A stretch of 64,000 nt of DNA from Pseudomonas sp. ANT_H12B (GTDB taxonomy: Bacteria; Pseudomonadota; Gammaproteobacteria; Pseudomonadales; Pseudomonadaceae), in contig NZ_VOBI01000013.1 in the NCBI RefSeq assembly GCF_008369325.1, forward strand, positions 1 to 64,000. Reading direction: 5' to 3'. The notes below the pieces were generated by a model. It was not told where the DNA came from and ran no database searches. It worked only from the letters and a program-made list of their open reading frames with translations. Both the position numbers and the translations under genes were made by a program. This document shows positions 42,201-51,041 of this stretch, piece by piece (the first letter of the stretch is position 1; each line of letters starts with the position of its first letter).

Positions 42201-43143
42201 CAATAGACGGCAGCGACAGGCCGTTCAGCGATTGTGCGCTGCTGGCCTGCTCGGCCATCAACCAGTCCACAAACTGTTGAATCAATGCTCCGCGCCGTTT
42301 GCGTTGGGGCAAGACCACGTAATAACCCAGCCTGGAAATCACCGTGTCCGCGATCGGCCGGCACAACAAACCTTGTGCCAGCAAGTTATCCACAAGGTGG
42401 CGCCATCCAATCGCCACGCCTTGGCCACCAATCGCCGCTTGAATCAGCAGCGTGTAATTGTCGAAGCGCAATTGCCCCGGCGCGGGCGCGGAAGTAATCC
42501 CCAGTTCGCGAAATACACCGCTCCAGTCAAACCAGTTGCTGCTGTTTTCACCTCGCAGGTGTAGCAGCGGAAATTCCAGCAATGCCTGGGCCGGCATGGG
42601 CAGCGGACGATCCTTCAATAGCAGTGGACTGCAAACCGGAAACACTTCTTCGCTGAACAGCCAATGGCTCTCGCCCTGTTTGAAGCGGCCATCGCCGAAC
42701 AATATCGCTACATCGATATCGGTGCGCAGCATGTTGAGGCTGCGTTCGCTGGTGACCAGGCTCACATCAACCTGAGGGTTGGCGGCATGAAAGCGGTGCA
42801 GGCGTGGCATCAGCCAATACGCGGCGAAGGCGAAGTCGGTAGCGACCTGCAGCACTTCATGCTGATGTTGTGCACTGATTGCGCTTAATCCTGCGTCGAT
42901 ATTCTGCAAACCTAGTTGAACTTGCTCGAAAAGAATCGTTCCGGCCTCGGTCAGTTCGATACCGCGATAGATGCGATCGAACAACCGTGTGTCGAGCTGC
43001 TCTTCCAGCCGCTTGATCTGCTGACTGATCGCCGGCTGCGTCGTGCCGAGCTCCACGGCGGCGGCAGTGAAGCTGCGCTGACGGGCCGCCACTTCGAAGG
43101 CACGCAGCAAATCCAGAGACAAATCACCAAGGGCGTCATACAT
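42193..43143 (-). CDS. LysR-type regulator of choline-sulfate utilisation
   Basis: The 316-residue LTTR has an N-terminal winged HTH (AARQRSFTAAAVELGTTQPAISQQIKRLEEQLDTRLF) and an effector domain of the GcvA/BetC-regulator group. It is divergent from betC with a 114-base gap, the arrangement known for the choline-O-sulfate regulator in pseudomonads. A T-N11-A dyad covers its start codon, so autoregulation is likely. Its gene contains a DnaA box (42386). Confidence 0.88.
   Translation of the reverse strand: MYDALGDLSLDLLRAFEVAARQRSFTAAAVELGTTQPAISQQIKRLEEQLDTRLFDRIYRGIELTEAGTILFEQVQLGLQNIDAGLSAISAQHQHEVLQVATDFAFAAYWLMPRLHRFHAANPQVDVSLVTSERSLNMLRTDIDVAILFGDGRFKQGESHWLFSEEVFPVCSPLLLKDRPLPMPAQALLEFPLLHLRGENSSNWFDWSGVFRELGITSAPAPGQLRFDNYTLLIQAAIGGQGVAIGWRHLVDNLLAQGLLCRPIADTVISRLGYYVVLPQRKRRGALIQQFVDWLMAEQASSAQSLNGLSLPSIAI
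42386..42394 (+). other. Perfect DnaA box
   Basis: TTATCCACA within the LysR coding sequence; the leftmost of 13 perfect boxes in the oriC-side third of the window. Confidence 0.6.
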
Positions 43144-43156
43144 AAGCTGTGCTTAT
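43142..43156. promoter_or_regulatory. LysR-type operator overlapping the regulator's start
   Basis: ATAAGCTGTGCTTAT is a perfect 6-base-arm dyad with 3-base centre and contains T-N11-A (T at 43143, A at 43155), the LTTR recognition pattern. It overlaps the regulator's start codon and lies about 105 bases upstream of betC, fitting an autoregulatory or recognition site. Confidence 0.6.
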
Positions 43157-43257
43157 CCTAGTCATTGCTTGGCATGGGCTTTACCACAAAGTGTATGGGC
43201 TACATGCTCGATCGCAGCACTCTCGCATAAATATTCACTATGGAATGCCGCGATCAC

Positions 43258-44772
43258 ATGAAGCGCAAAAATATTCTTTTCATCATGGCCGATCAAATGG
43301 CCGCGCCAATGTTGCCGTTTTACGGCCCTTCGCCCATCAAATTGCCTAATCTGAGCCGCCTCGCCGCCGAAGGCGTGGTGTTCGATGCTGCTTATTGCAA
43401 TAGCCCATTGTGCGCACCATCGCGATTTACCTTGGTCAGCGGTCAGTTGCCGAGCAAGATCGGCGCCTACGACAACGCGGCCGATTTTCCCGCCGATGTA
43501 CCGACTTATGCCCACTACCTACGACGACTCGGCTACCGCACCGCGCTGTCAGGCAAGATGCATTTCTGTGGTCCTGATCAGCTCCACGGCTATGAAGAAC
43601 GCCTGACCAGCGATATTTACCCGGCCGACTACGGCTGGTCAGTGAACTGGGATGAGCCAGACGTGCGTCCAACTTGGTATCACAATATGTCGTCAGTGCT
43701 GCAAGCCGGGCCGTGCGTACGTACCAATCAGCTGGATTTCGACGAAGAGGTTGTATTCAAGGCCCAGCAATACCTGTTCGACCACATCCGTGAGGATGGC
43801 GATCAGCCGTTCTGCCTGACCGTTTCGATGACTCACCCACACGACCCGTACACAATTCCCAAAGCTTTCTGGGATATGTATGACGACGCCGACATCCCGA
43901 TGCCCGAAACCCCGGACCAGTCCGAACTTGATCCGCACGCTCAACGTTTGCTCAAGGTTTATGACTTGTGGGACAAACCGCTGCCTGTGGATAAGATTCG
44001 CGATGCTCGCCGTGCTTACTTCGGTGCATGCAGCTATATCGACAGTAACGTCGGCAAACTCCTGCAAACACTCGAGGAAACCGGGCTGATCGACGACACC
44101 ATTATTGTGTTCTCCGGCGATCACGGCGACATGCTTGGCGAGCGTGGGCTCTGGTACAAAATGCATTGGTACGAAATGGCCGCGCGAGTCCCGCTGTTGA
44201 TAAGTGCGCCAGGACAGTTCGGCGCCGGTCGGGTCAGTGCGGCTGTGTCTACCGCCGACCTGCTGCCGACTTTTGTGGAACTGGCCGGAGGTTCCCTGGA
44301 ACCGGGCTTGCCGCTGGACGGTCGCTCGCTGGTGTCGCATCTGCAAGGGCAGGGCGGTCATGACGAAGTTTTCGGCGAGTACATGGCCGAAGGCACCATC
44401 AGCCCGCTGATGATGATTCGCCGCGGCGCCTACAAATTCATCTACAGCGAAGACGACCCTTGCCTACTCTTCGATGTACACAACGACCCGCGCGAGCAGG
44501 AAGAACTCAGCCAGTCGCCACAACATCAGCAACTGTTCGAGGAATTTCTGAGCGAAGCACGGGCCAAATGGGATATCCCGGCCATTCACCAACAGGTGCT
44601 CGCGAGCCAGCGCCGCCGGCGATTCGTCGCCGACGCACTGACTCTCGGCAAGCTGAAGAGCTGGGATCACCAGCCGCTGGTGGACGCCAGTCAGCAGTAC
44701 ATGCGCAACCACATCGACCTCGACGATCTGGAGCGCAAAGCACGTTATCCACAACCCTGCCAAAACCAATAA
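43258..44772 (+). CDS. betC: Choline-sulfatase BetC
   Basis: The 504-residue sulfatase hydrolyses choline-O-sulfate to choline and sulfate in the cytoplasm. The CAPSR motif (Cys at about 48) is the formylglycine modification site. Further active-site residues are in MADQMA, HFCGPDQLHG, THPHDPY, SGDHGDMLG and KMHW, and the C-terminal tail characteristic of choline sulfatases is present. The start at 43258 (MKRKNILFIM) matches family; an ATG at 43240 adds six residues. Neither start has a strong Shine-Dalgarno. Next comes choX, 16 bases downstream. The gene contains two DnaA boxes. Confidence 0.95.
   Translation: MKRKNILFIMADQMAAPMLPFYGPSPIKLPNLSRLAAEGVVFDAAYCNSPLCAPSRFTLVSGQLPSKIGAYDNAADFPADVPTYAHYLRRLGYRTALSGKMHFCGPDQLHGYEERLTSDIYPADYGWSVNWDEPDVRPTWYHNMSSVLQAGPCVRTNQLDFDEEVVFKAQQYLFDHIREDGDQPFCLTVSMTHPHDPYTIPKAFWDMYDDADIPMPETPDQSELDPHAQRLLKVYDLWDKPLPVDKIRDARRAYFGACSYIDSNVGKLLQTLEETGLIDDTIIVFSGDHGDMLGERGLWYKMHWYEMAARVPLLISAPGQFGAGRVSAAVSTADLLPTFVELAGGSLEPGLPLDGRSLVSHLQGQGGHDEVFGEYMAEGTISPLMMIRRGAYKFIYSEDDPCLLFDVHNDPREQEELSQSPQHQQLFEEFLSEARAKWDIPAIHQQVLASQRRRRFVADALTLGKLKSWDHQPLVDASQQYMRNHIDLDDLERKARYPQPCQNQ
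43986..43994 (-). other. Perfect DnaA box
   Basis: TGTGGATAA (TTATCCACA on the minus strand) inside betC. Confidence 0.6.
44745..44753 (+). other. Perfect DnaA box
   Basis: TTATCCACA near the 3' end of betC, 53 bases before another box in the same orientation. Confidence 0.6.
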
Positions 44773-44788
44773 TGTTAAGGGGAATGCC

Positions 44789-45709
44789 ATGCGTAAGTTA
44801 TCCACAGTACTGACGGTCGGGGTGCTAGCCCTGGGCAGTGCATCGGCGTATGCCGATCAGAGTTGCGAGACGGTGAAAATGGCCGACCCAGGCTGGAGTG
44901 ACATCGCCGCGACCAACGCCATCACCGGGTTTCTGCTGGACGGCATGGGCTACAAGGCCAAAGTGGACACCTTGGCGGTGCCGATTACCTTTGGCGGGCT
45001 CAAGGATGGTCAGGTAGATGTGTTTTTGGGTAACTGGATGCCGGCGCAGCAGGGCTTCTATGACAAGTTCGTGGCCACTGGCGATGTCACTCAACTGGCG
45101 AAGAACCTCGACGGCACCGAATTCACCCTGGCGGTCCCGGACTACGTCTGGGACGCGGGTGTGCGTAACTTTTCCGACCTGAATAAATTCGCCGACAAGT
45201 TCGACAAAAAGATCTACGGCATCGGCTCCGGCGCTCCTGCAAACATTTCCTTGCAGGAAATCATCAAGAAGAATGACTTCGAGATGGGTCAGTGGAAACT
45301 GGTCGAGTCCAGCGAACAGGCGATGCTGGCCGAAGTGTCTCGCGCGGTGAAGAAGCAGAAATTTGTCACTTTCCTCGGCTGGACTCCGCACCCGATGAAC
45401 GTTCAGCTGAAGATGCATTACCTGAAGGGCGGCGAGAAGTATTTCGGCGATACCGGCAGCGTTTATACACTCACCCGCAAAGGTTATGCACAGGCCTGCC
45501 CGAACGTTGGCAAGCTGCTCACCAACCTCAGTTTTACCCAGGAGATGGAGAACAGCATCATGGCTGAGGTGGTGAACAAGAAAGTCAGCAATGCTGACGC
45601 GGCCAAGGCGTGGATCAAGGCCAATCCGGCGGTGCTGGATAAATGGCTGGATGGCGTGAAGACAGTGGATGGGAAAGATGCGCTGACGGCGGTCAAAGCC
45701 AAGCTCTAA
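44789..45709 (+). CDS. choX: Choline ABC transporter substrate-binding protein ChoX
   Basis: The 306-residue periplasmic protein has a signal peptide (cleavage near AYA-DQ) and an OpuAC-type fold with MADPGWSDIAATNAITGFLL, GNWMPAQQ and FLGWTPHPMN. The aromatic residues would box the quaternary ammonium of choline. It follows betC by 16 bases, so choline from choline sulfate or the medium can be taken up with it. No permease or ATPase gene adjoins it, so it must share a transporter core encoded elsewhere, as orphan choline/betaine binding proteins do in Pseudomonas. Confidence 0.93.
   Translation: MRKLSTVLTVGVLALGSASAYADQSCETVKMADPGWSDIAATNAITGFLLDGMGYKAKVDTLAVPITFGGLKDGQVDVFLGNWMPAQQGFYDKFVATGDVTQLAKNLDGTEFTLAVPDYVWDAGVRNFSDLNKFADKFDKKIYGIGSGAPANISLQEIIKKNDFEMGQWKLVESSEQAMLAEVSRAVKKQKFVTFLGWTPHPMNVQLKMHYLKGGEKYFGDTGSVYTLTRKGYAQACPNVGKLLTNLSFTQEMENSIMAEVVNKKVSNADAAKAWIKANPAVLDKWLDGVKTVDGKDALTAVKAKL
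44798..44806 (+). other. Perfect DnaA box
   Basis: TTATCCACA at codons 4-6 of choX. Confidence 0.6.
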
Positions 45710-45729
45710 CGCTCGCCGCTGATCGTTTT

Positions 45730-45760
45730 GATCGTTCCCACGCTCCGTGTGGGAACGATC
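45730..45760. repeat. Short palindromic repeat (GTTCCCACGCTC type)
   Basis: GATCGTTCCCACGCTCCGTG plus its inverted half form a near-perfect 31-base hairpin. A second copy lies at 50393-50423 with one internal change. This is a distinct repeat family from the REPs above. It sits between choX and the SulP gene and could act as a transcription end. Confidence 0.8.
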
Positions 45761-45808
45761 TTTGGCCGGTCCTGCTACCCTTGCGCAAAATCCCACCCGA
45801 GAGGACCC

Positions 45809-47377
45809 ATGGCCTTCCCCAGCCGCCATTCACTCTTTCCCTTCCTCAGCTGGTTGCCCCGGCAGACGCGCGCCAGTGTCGGTCGTGACCTTATCGTCGG
45901 TCTGAGCGGTGCAATTCTCGCGTTACCGCAATCCATTGCCTACGCCTTGATCGCCGGTCTCCCACCGGAATACGGCTTGTACGCTGCGATTATTCCGGTG
46001 TTGATCGCCTGCCTCTGGGGTTCGTCGTGGCACCTGATCTGCGGTCCGACCGCGGCCATTTCCATTGTCCTGTACGCCAGCGTCAGTCCTCTGGCGGTCC
46101 CCGCGTCGCAGGACTACATCACGCTGATCCTGCTTCTGACACTACTCGCCGGCATTTTCCAATGGCTGCTCGGTCTGCTGCGTTTTGGCGCGTTGGTGAA
46201 TTTCGTTTCTCACTCGGTGGTGCTGGGCTTCACCCTCGGCGCAGCGGTGGTAATTGCCATCGGCCAACTGCCAAACCTGCTGGGGCTGGACTTGCCCTAT
46301 CAGGCAACGGCGCTGAACAGCTTGATGATGCTCTTGAGTCATCTCGGCACAGTGGACAAACCTTCACTGGTGCTGGGCCTGGCGACGGTCGTGGTGGGCG
46401 TGATCCTCAAATTGCTACTGCCACGCTGGCCAACGCTATTGATCACCTTAGTGCTGAGCGGACTGCTGGTGTGGTTCTGGCCGTCAATGTTCGGCCATGT
46501 GAAGTTGGTCAGCGCGTTTGTCGGGCGCCTGCCGCCCTTCAGTCCGCTGCCGCTGGACGTGGATCTGATCCTGCGTTTGCTGCCCAGCGCAGTGGCGGTA
46601 GGCATGCTTGGGCTGGTGACGAGTCTGTCGATTGCCCGTTCCTTGTCGGCGCGCTCGCAACAATTGCTTGATGCAAACCAGGAAGTCCGCGCCCAGGGTT
46701 TATCGAATATTGTCGGTGCGTTTTTTTCCGGCTCACTGTCGGCCGGTTCTTTCACCCGCTCCGGTCTTAGCTACGAAGCGGGTGCCTGCTCGCCTCTGGC
46801 CGGCGTTTTCTCGGCGTTATGGGTGGCACTGTTCGCCATTTTTGGCGCGACATTGATCGCGCACATTCCCATCCCGGCCATGGCCGGCAGCATTCTGTTG
46901 ATCGCCTGGGGATTGGTGGATCATCGCGGCATTCGTGCGTTATTACGGGTCAGCCGCGCCGAGTTCCTGGTCATGGCGCTGACCTGCGTCGCCACACTGT
47001 TGCTGGAATTGCAGACGGCGATCTATGCCGGCGTGCTGGCTTCCCTGTTCTTCTACCTCAAACGCACCTCGCAACCGCGAGTGCAGCATTGGCGCGAAGG
47101 GGAGGAGGATATTCTGCGGGTCGGTGGTTCGATCTTTTTCGGCGCCAGCCATTATTTGCAAGTACGTCTGCAACGCATGCATGGCGCGCGCGTGGTGATC
47201 GAGGCGCAACAGATCAACTTCATCGACTATTCGGGTGTGGAGATGCTGCACCAGGAAGCACGACGGCTACTGCGCCAGGATCGCAGCCTGACCCTGCGGC
47301 GGGCGCGGCCACAGGTGGTGGAGGAGTTGCGCAAGCTGGAAGGCGCGGAGAAATGTCCGATCCGGTTTGAGGATTAG
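45809..47377 (+). CDS. SulP-family anion (sulfate) transporter
   Basis: The 522-residue membrane protein has 10-12 hydrophobic segments with the SulP signature region (LALPQSIAYALIAGLPPEYGLYAAIIP, about 40-66; AGSFTRSGLSYEAGACSPLAG). A C-terminal STAS domain (about 430-520, INFIDYSGVEMLHQEARRL) follows. It probably moves sulfate with protons or sodium. The start at 45809 follows GAGAGGA; an upstream ATG at 45728 lies in the repeat. Adjacent to betC-choX, it may dispose of or import the sulfate linked to choline-sulfate metabolism. Confidence 0.88.
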   Translation: MAFPSRHSLFPFLSWLPRQTRASVGRDLIVGLSGAILALPQSIAYALIAGLPPEYGLYAAIIPVLIACLWGSSWHLICGPTAAISIVLYASVSPLAVPASQDYITLILLLTLLAGIFQWLLGLLRFGALVNFVSHSVVLGFTLGAAVVIAIGQLPNLLGLDLPYQATALNSLMMLLSHLGTVDKPSLVLGLATVVVGVILKLLLPRWPTLLITLVLSGLLVWFWPSMFGHVKLVSAFVGRLPPFSPLPLDVDLILRLLPSAVAVGMLGLVTSLSIARSLSARSQQLLDANQEVRAQGLSNIVGAFFSGSLSAGSFTRSGLSYEAGACSPLAGVFSALWVALFAIFGATLIAHIPIPAMAGSILLIAWGLVDHRGIRALLRVSRAEFLVMALTCVATLLLELQTAIYAGVLASLFFYLKRTSQPRVQHWREGEEDILRVGGSIFFGASHYLQVRLQRMHGARVVIEAQQINFIDYSGVEMLHQEARRLLRQDRSLTLRRARPQVVEELRKLEGAEKCPIRFED

Positions 47378-47398
47378 TCCGAAATCGGTGTCGCTGCC

Positions 47399-47493
47399 AT
47401 TCGCGAGCAAACCCGCTCCCACACTGGATTTTCGTCGTTCACAAAATCTGTGTTCACTGAGGATCTACTGTGGGAGCGGGCTTGCCCGCGATG
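47399..47493. repeat. REPIN between SulP and aroE
   Basis: TTCGCGAGCAAACCCGCTCC (from 47400) faces CTGTGGGAGCGGGCTTGCCC (from 47468). The spacer carries ATCTGTGTTCACTGAGGATC and closely matches the spacer of the REPIN at 57700-57791, marking these as one subfamily. Confidence 0.85.
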
Positions 47494-47496
47494 CTT

Positions 47497-48318
47497 TTAA
47501 AGGGCCAACTGCCGACGCAGCTCGGCAAGTACCGGCGCCGTATCCGGTCGCACACCACGCCAAAGATAGAAGGCCTCGGCCGCCTGCTCGGCCAGCATCC
47601 CCAAACCGTCCATCGATACCGCTGCACCGTGTTCACTGGCCCAGCGGCAGAATGAGGTCGGTTCCTTGCCATACATCATGTCGTAGCAAACCGTCTTGCC
47701 CGGCTCGATCAAGCTGCTGGCAATCGGCGGTATATGGCCTGACAAACTGGCGGACGTGGCGTTGATGATCAGGTCCACAGACTCCTGCAGCCAGTCAAAA
47801 CCGCTGGCCGACACCGGCCCCAGATCAGCGAACAACTCCGCCAGCAGTTCGGCTTTTTCCAGCGTACGGTTGGCGATAATGACCGACGCCGGTTGCTCGG
47901 CCAGCAAGGGTTCCAGCGCACCGCGCACCGCGCCGCCGGCACCGAGCAGCAGGATGCGTTTGCCCTTGAGGCTGAAACCGGCGTTCACCGTGAGGTCCCG
48001 CACCAGCCCGGCACCATCGGTGTTGTCGCCCAGCAAACTGCCGTCGGCCAGTTTGCTCAGCGTGTTCACTGCACCGGCCCGCTGGGCCCGCGCCGTCAGA
48101 CTGTTCGCCAGGCGGTAGGCCTCTTCCTTGAACGGTACTGTCACGTTCGCACCGCGACCTTCACGGAAAAACGCCCGCGCAAAGTCGGAAAAATCGTCGA
48201 GCGGCGCCAGCGAAGTGCTGTAGTCCAATTGCTGAGCAGTCTGCTCGGCGAACAAACGATGGATCAGCGGCGATTTGCTGTGGCCGATCGGGTTACCGAA
48301 TACGACGTAACGGTCCAT
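47497..48318 (-). CDS. aroE: Shikimate dehydrogenase AroE
   Basis: The 273-residue NADPH enzyme reduces 3-dehydroshikimate in aromatic amino-acid synthesis. The N-terminal substrate domain has GNPIGHSKSP and the catalytic Lys in NVTVPFKEEAY (about 65) and Asp in NTDGAGLVRDL (about 102). The nucleotide-binding segment is LLGAGGAVRGAL and NRTLEKAELL. It follows hemF by 13 bases on the same strand, a conserved pair. Confidence 0.95.
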   Translation of the reverse strand: MDRYVVFGNPIGHSKSPLIHRLFAEQTAQQLDYSTSLAPLDDFSDFARAFFREGRGANVTVPFKEEAYRLANSLTARAQRAGAVNTLSKLADGSLLGDNTDGAGLVRDLTVNAGFSLKGKRILLLGAGGAVRGALEPLLAEQPASVIIANRTLEKAELLAELFADLGPVSASGFDWLQESVDLIINATSASLSGHIPPIASSLIEPGKTVCYDMMYGKEPTSFCRWASEHGAAVSMDGLGMLAEQAAEAFYLWRGVRPDTAPVLAELRRQLAL

Positions 48319-48331
48319 CAGAACTCCTCGT

Positions 48332-49246
48332 TCAGGCCTTGGCCAACCAATCGCGGTCTTGCAGGAAATACTCGGTCAGGCGCGCTTCTTCACTGCCGGG
48401 CTCGGCTTTCCAGTCGTATCCCCAGCGTACTTGCGGCGGCAGGGACATGAGGATCGACTCGGTACGTCCGCCCGATTGCAGGCCGAACAGCGTGCCGCGG
48501 TCGTAGACCAGATTGAATTCAACGTAGCGGCCACGGCGGAATTCCTGGAACTCACGCTGCTTGGCGGTGAACGCAGTATTTTTGCGACGCTGCACAATCG
48601 GCAGATACGCTTCGATAAACGCATCCCCGATGGCGCGCATGAAAGCGAAGCTAGTGTCGAAGTCCCACTCGTTCAAGTCATCGAAAAACAGACCGCCGAT
48701 GCCCCGTGGTTCGTGGCGATGCTTGATGTGGAAGTAGCTGTCGCACCAGGCTTTGTAGCGCGAGTAGACATCCGGGCCAAACGGCGCGCAGGCCTGCTCG
48801 GCGATCCGGTGCCAGTGCACGCAATCCTCGACGTTGCCGTAGTAAGGGGTCAGGTCGAAGCCGCCGCCGAACCACCAGACCGGTTCTTCACCTTCTTTTT
48901 CAGCGATGAAAAATCGCACGTTGGCGTGGGAAGTCGGCACATGCGGATTGTGCGGGTGAATCACCAGCGACACGCCCAAGGCTTCGAAACCACGCCCGGC
49001 CAGTTCCGGCCGATGCGCGCTGGCGGACGGTGGGAGTCCGCTGCCAAAGACGTGGGAAAAGTTGACGCCGCCCTTTTCGATCACCAAGCCGTTTTCGATC
49101 ACCCGGGTGCGACCGCCACCGCCGGCAGGCCGGGTCCAGGCGTCTTCGACGAACTGCGTGCCGCCGTCTTCAGCTTCGAGGGCCGCGCAAATGCGGTCTT
49201 GCAGGTCGAGCAGGTAGGCTTTTACGGCCTCGGTGCGGGTTGTCAT
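48332..49246 (-). CDS. hemF: Aerobic coproporphyrinogen III oxidase HemF
   Basis: The 304-residue enzyme decarboxylates coproporphyrinogen III with O2 in heme synthesis. Family patterns are VIHPHNPHVPTSHANVRFF, WFGGGFDLTPYY, HIKHRHEPRGIGGLFFDDL and FNLVYDRGTLFGLQSGGRTESILMSLPP (positions about 90-285). The length is standard (about 300). It is first of a hemF-aroE pair and divergent from qor across a 163-base gap. Confidence 0.96.
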   Translation of the reverse strand: MTTRTEAVKAYLLDLQDRICAALEAEDGGTQFVEDAWTRPAGGGGRTRVIENGLVIEKGGVNFSHVFGSGLPPSASAHRPELAGRGFEALGVSLVIHPHNPHVPTSHANVRFFIAEKEGEEPVWWFGGGFDLTPYYGNVEDCVHWHRIAEQACAPFGPDVYSRYKAWCDSYFHIKHRHEPRGIGGLFFDDLNEWDFDTSFAFMRAIGDAFIEAYLPIVQRRKNTAFTAKQREFQEFRRGRYVEFNLVYDRGTLFGLQSGGRTESILMSLPPQVRWGYDWKAEPGSEEARLTEYFLQDRDWLAKA

Positions 49247-49409
49247 GTCATCACCTTGAATCGGGCAAAGCTACGCGGCGCTCCCTTGGAGCAGGGGCCG
49301 GCGCAAATGGGCGCGTAGCATAACATCGCAGGTCGACCCTTCGCAGTTGACGAAGGTCAAGCTTAGGAGTTCGATAGGGAGCTTCGCAAACGAACCAAGG
49401 AGTAGGCAG

Positions 49410-50387
49410 ATGGCTAAGCGTATCCAGTTCCGTGCCCATGGCGGCCCCGAAGTACTCGAATATGCGGATTACCAACCCGCCGAACCGGGCCCGCAGCAGG
49501 TGCGCGTGGCCAACAAGGCCATCGGCCTGAACTTCATCGACACCTATTACCGAAGCGGCCTTTATCCACTCCCGGCCCTGCCATCGGGTCTGGGCTCAGA
49601 AGGCGCGGGGGTGGTCGAGGCGGTGGGCAGCGAAGTCACCCGGTTCAAGGTTGGCGATCGCGTGGCTTATGGCAGCGGTCCGTTGGGCGCCTACAGCGAC
49701 GTCCACGTATTGCCGGAGGCTAATCTGGTGCATTTGCCGGACGCCATCAGTTTCGAACAGGCTGCCGGTGTGATGCTCAAAGGCCTGACCGTGCAGTACC
49801 TGCTGCGTCAGACTTATGAACTCAAGGGTGGTGAAACCATTCTGTTCCACGCCGCAGCCGGTGGTGTCGGCTCCCTGGCCTGCCAATGGGCCAAGGCCTT
49901 GGGTGTAAAGCTGATCGGCACGGTCAGTTCCCCCGAGAAAGCCGCACTGGCCAAGGCTAACGGCGCTTGGGCAACCATCGATTACAGCCATGAAAATGTC
50001 GCACAACGCGTACTGGAATTGACTGACGGCAAAAAAGTCCCGGTGGTGTACGACGGCGTCGGCAAGGACACCTGGGTGACTTCGCTCGATAGCGTTTCGC
50101 CACGCGGGTTGGTCGTGAGTTTCGGCAATGCGTCCGGCGCAGTGGATGGCGTGAACCTGGGGATTCTTTCGGCGAAGGGTTCGCTGTATGTGACCCGGCC
50201 GACGCTCGCGACCTACGCCAACAACGCCGAAAACCTGCAGCGCATGGCGGATGAACTCTTCGAAATGATCATCAGCGGCAAGCTGAAGGTGGACATCAGC
50301 CAGAAATATCCATTGGCCGAAGCGGCGAAGGCGCAGACTGAGTTGTCGGCGCGGCGTACGACTGGCTCGACGATTCTGTTGCCCTGA
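49410..50387 (+). CDS. qor: NADPH:quinone oxidoreductase (zeta-crystallin-like)
   Basis: The 325-residue MDR-superfamily enzyme lacks structural zinc cysteines. The GroES-like half has GLNFIDTYYRSGLYPLP; the Rossmann half has HAAAGGVGSLACQWAKALG (about 148-166). It reduces quinones by one electron with NADPH, as known for E. coli Qor. The start at 49410 follows AAGGAG; an in-frame ATG at 49347 was rejected. It is divergent from hemF, which is the conserved arrangement in Pseudomonas. Confidence 0.92.
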   Translation: MAKRIQFRAHGGPEVLEYADYQPAEPGPQQVRVANKAIGLNFIDTYYRSGLYPLPALPSGLGSEGAGVVEAVGSEVTRFKVGDRVAYGSGPLGAYSDVHVLPEANLVHLPDAISFEQAAGVMLKGLTVQYLLRQTYELKGGETILFHAAAGGVGSLACQWAKALGVKLIGTVSSPEKAALAKANGAWATIDYSHENVAQRVLELTDGKKVPVVYDGVGKDTWVTSLDSVSPRGLVVSFGNASGAVDGVNLGILSAKGSLYVTRPTLATYANNAENLQRMADELFEMIISGKLKVDISQKYPLAEAAKAQTELSARRTTGSTILLP

Positions 50388-50392
50388 ACACT

Positions 50393-50423
50393 GATCGTTC
50401 CCACGCTCTGCGTGGGAACGATC
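50393..50423. repeat. Short palindromic repeat (GTTCCCACGCTC type), second copy
   Basis: The palindrome GATCGTTCCCACGCTCTGCG continues to its inverted half at 50423. It matches 45730-45760 and occupies the convergent gap between qor and tsaC. Confidence 0.8.
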
Positions 50424-50428
50424 TTGTG

Positions 50429-50986
50429 CTAGTCCGGGCGCAAAACCTTGCCGGTCGCCAGATCGCGAATCACGCTGGGGTTCTTGCGCCCACCGAGGTT
50501 ACCGCCCAACACCATATCGACCTGCCCACGGAAATACTGCTCGACACGAATCCGCGTCCGCGCCGCCGGCCTGCCCTGAGGGTTGGCGGAAGTCGACACC
50601 AACGGCCCCACCAACGCACACAAATCCCGCACCTGCGGATGATCGCTGACCCGCAATGCCACCGTTTCATGCACACCGGTAATCCACTGCGGCAACATAT
50701 TCTGATGCGGCACCAGCCAGGTGTTCGGTCCTGGCCAGGTGCTGGCCATGCGATCCATCCACAATTCCGGGAAGTCTTCGAAGAGGAAGTCGAACTGGCG
50801 AATGTTGTCGGCCACCAGGATCAACCCTTTTTCCACCGACCGCCCCTTGATCGCCAGCAGACGATAGACCGCCTCTTCGTCCCACGGATCGCAACCCAGG
50901 CCCCAGACCGCTTCGGTTGGGTAGGCAATCACCGCGCCTGCGCGAATGGCTCGTGCGGCTTGTTGCACACGCCAACTGTTGACCAT
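50429..50986 (-). CDS. tsaC: Threonylcarbamoyl-AMP synthase TsaC/YrdC
   Basis: The 185-residue protein makes threonylcarbamoyl-AMP for the t6A37 modification of ANN-decoding tRNAs. The YrdC-domain patterns are AGAVIAYPTEAVWGLGCDP (about 18-36), KGLILVADN and STSANPQGRPAARTR. The length is that of the short TsaC class. It lies 55 bases downstream of dprA on the same strand, a common pairing in gamma-proteobacteria. Confidence 0.93.
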   Translation of the reverse strand: MVNSWRVQQAARAIRAGAVIAYPTEAVWGLGCDPWDEEAVYRLLAIKGRSVEKGLILVADNIRQFDFLFEDFPELWMDRMASTWPGPNTWLVPHQNMLPQWITGVHETVALRVSDHPQVRDLCALVGPLVSTSANPQGRPAARTRIRVEQYFRGQVDMVLGGNLGGRKNPSVIRDLATGKVLRPD

Positions 50987-51041
50987 GAAAAAACTCTCCG
51001 GAATAAGGCTCTGCGCAGTTTACCGATCTTCCTTATAAAAC

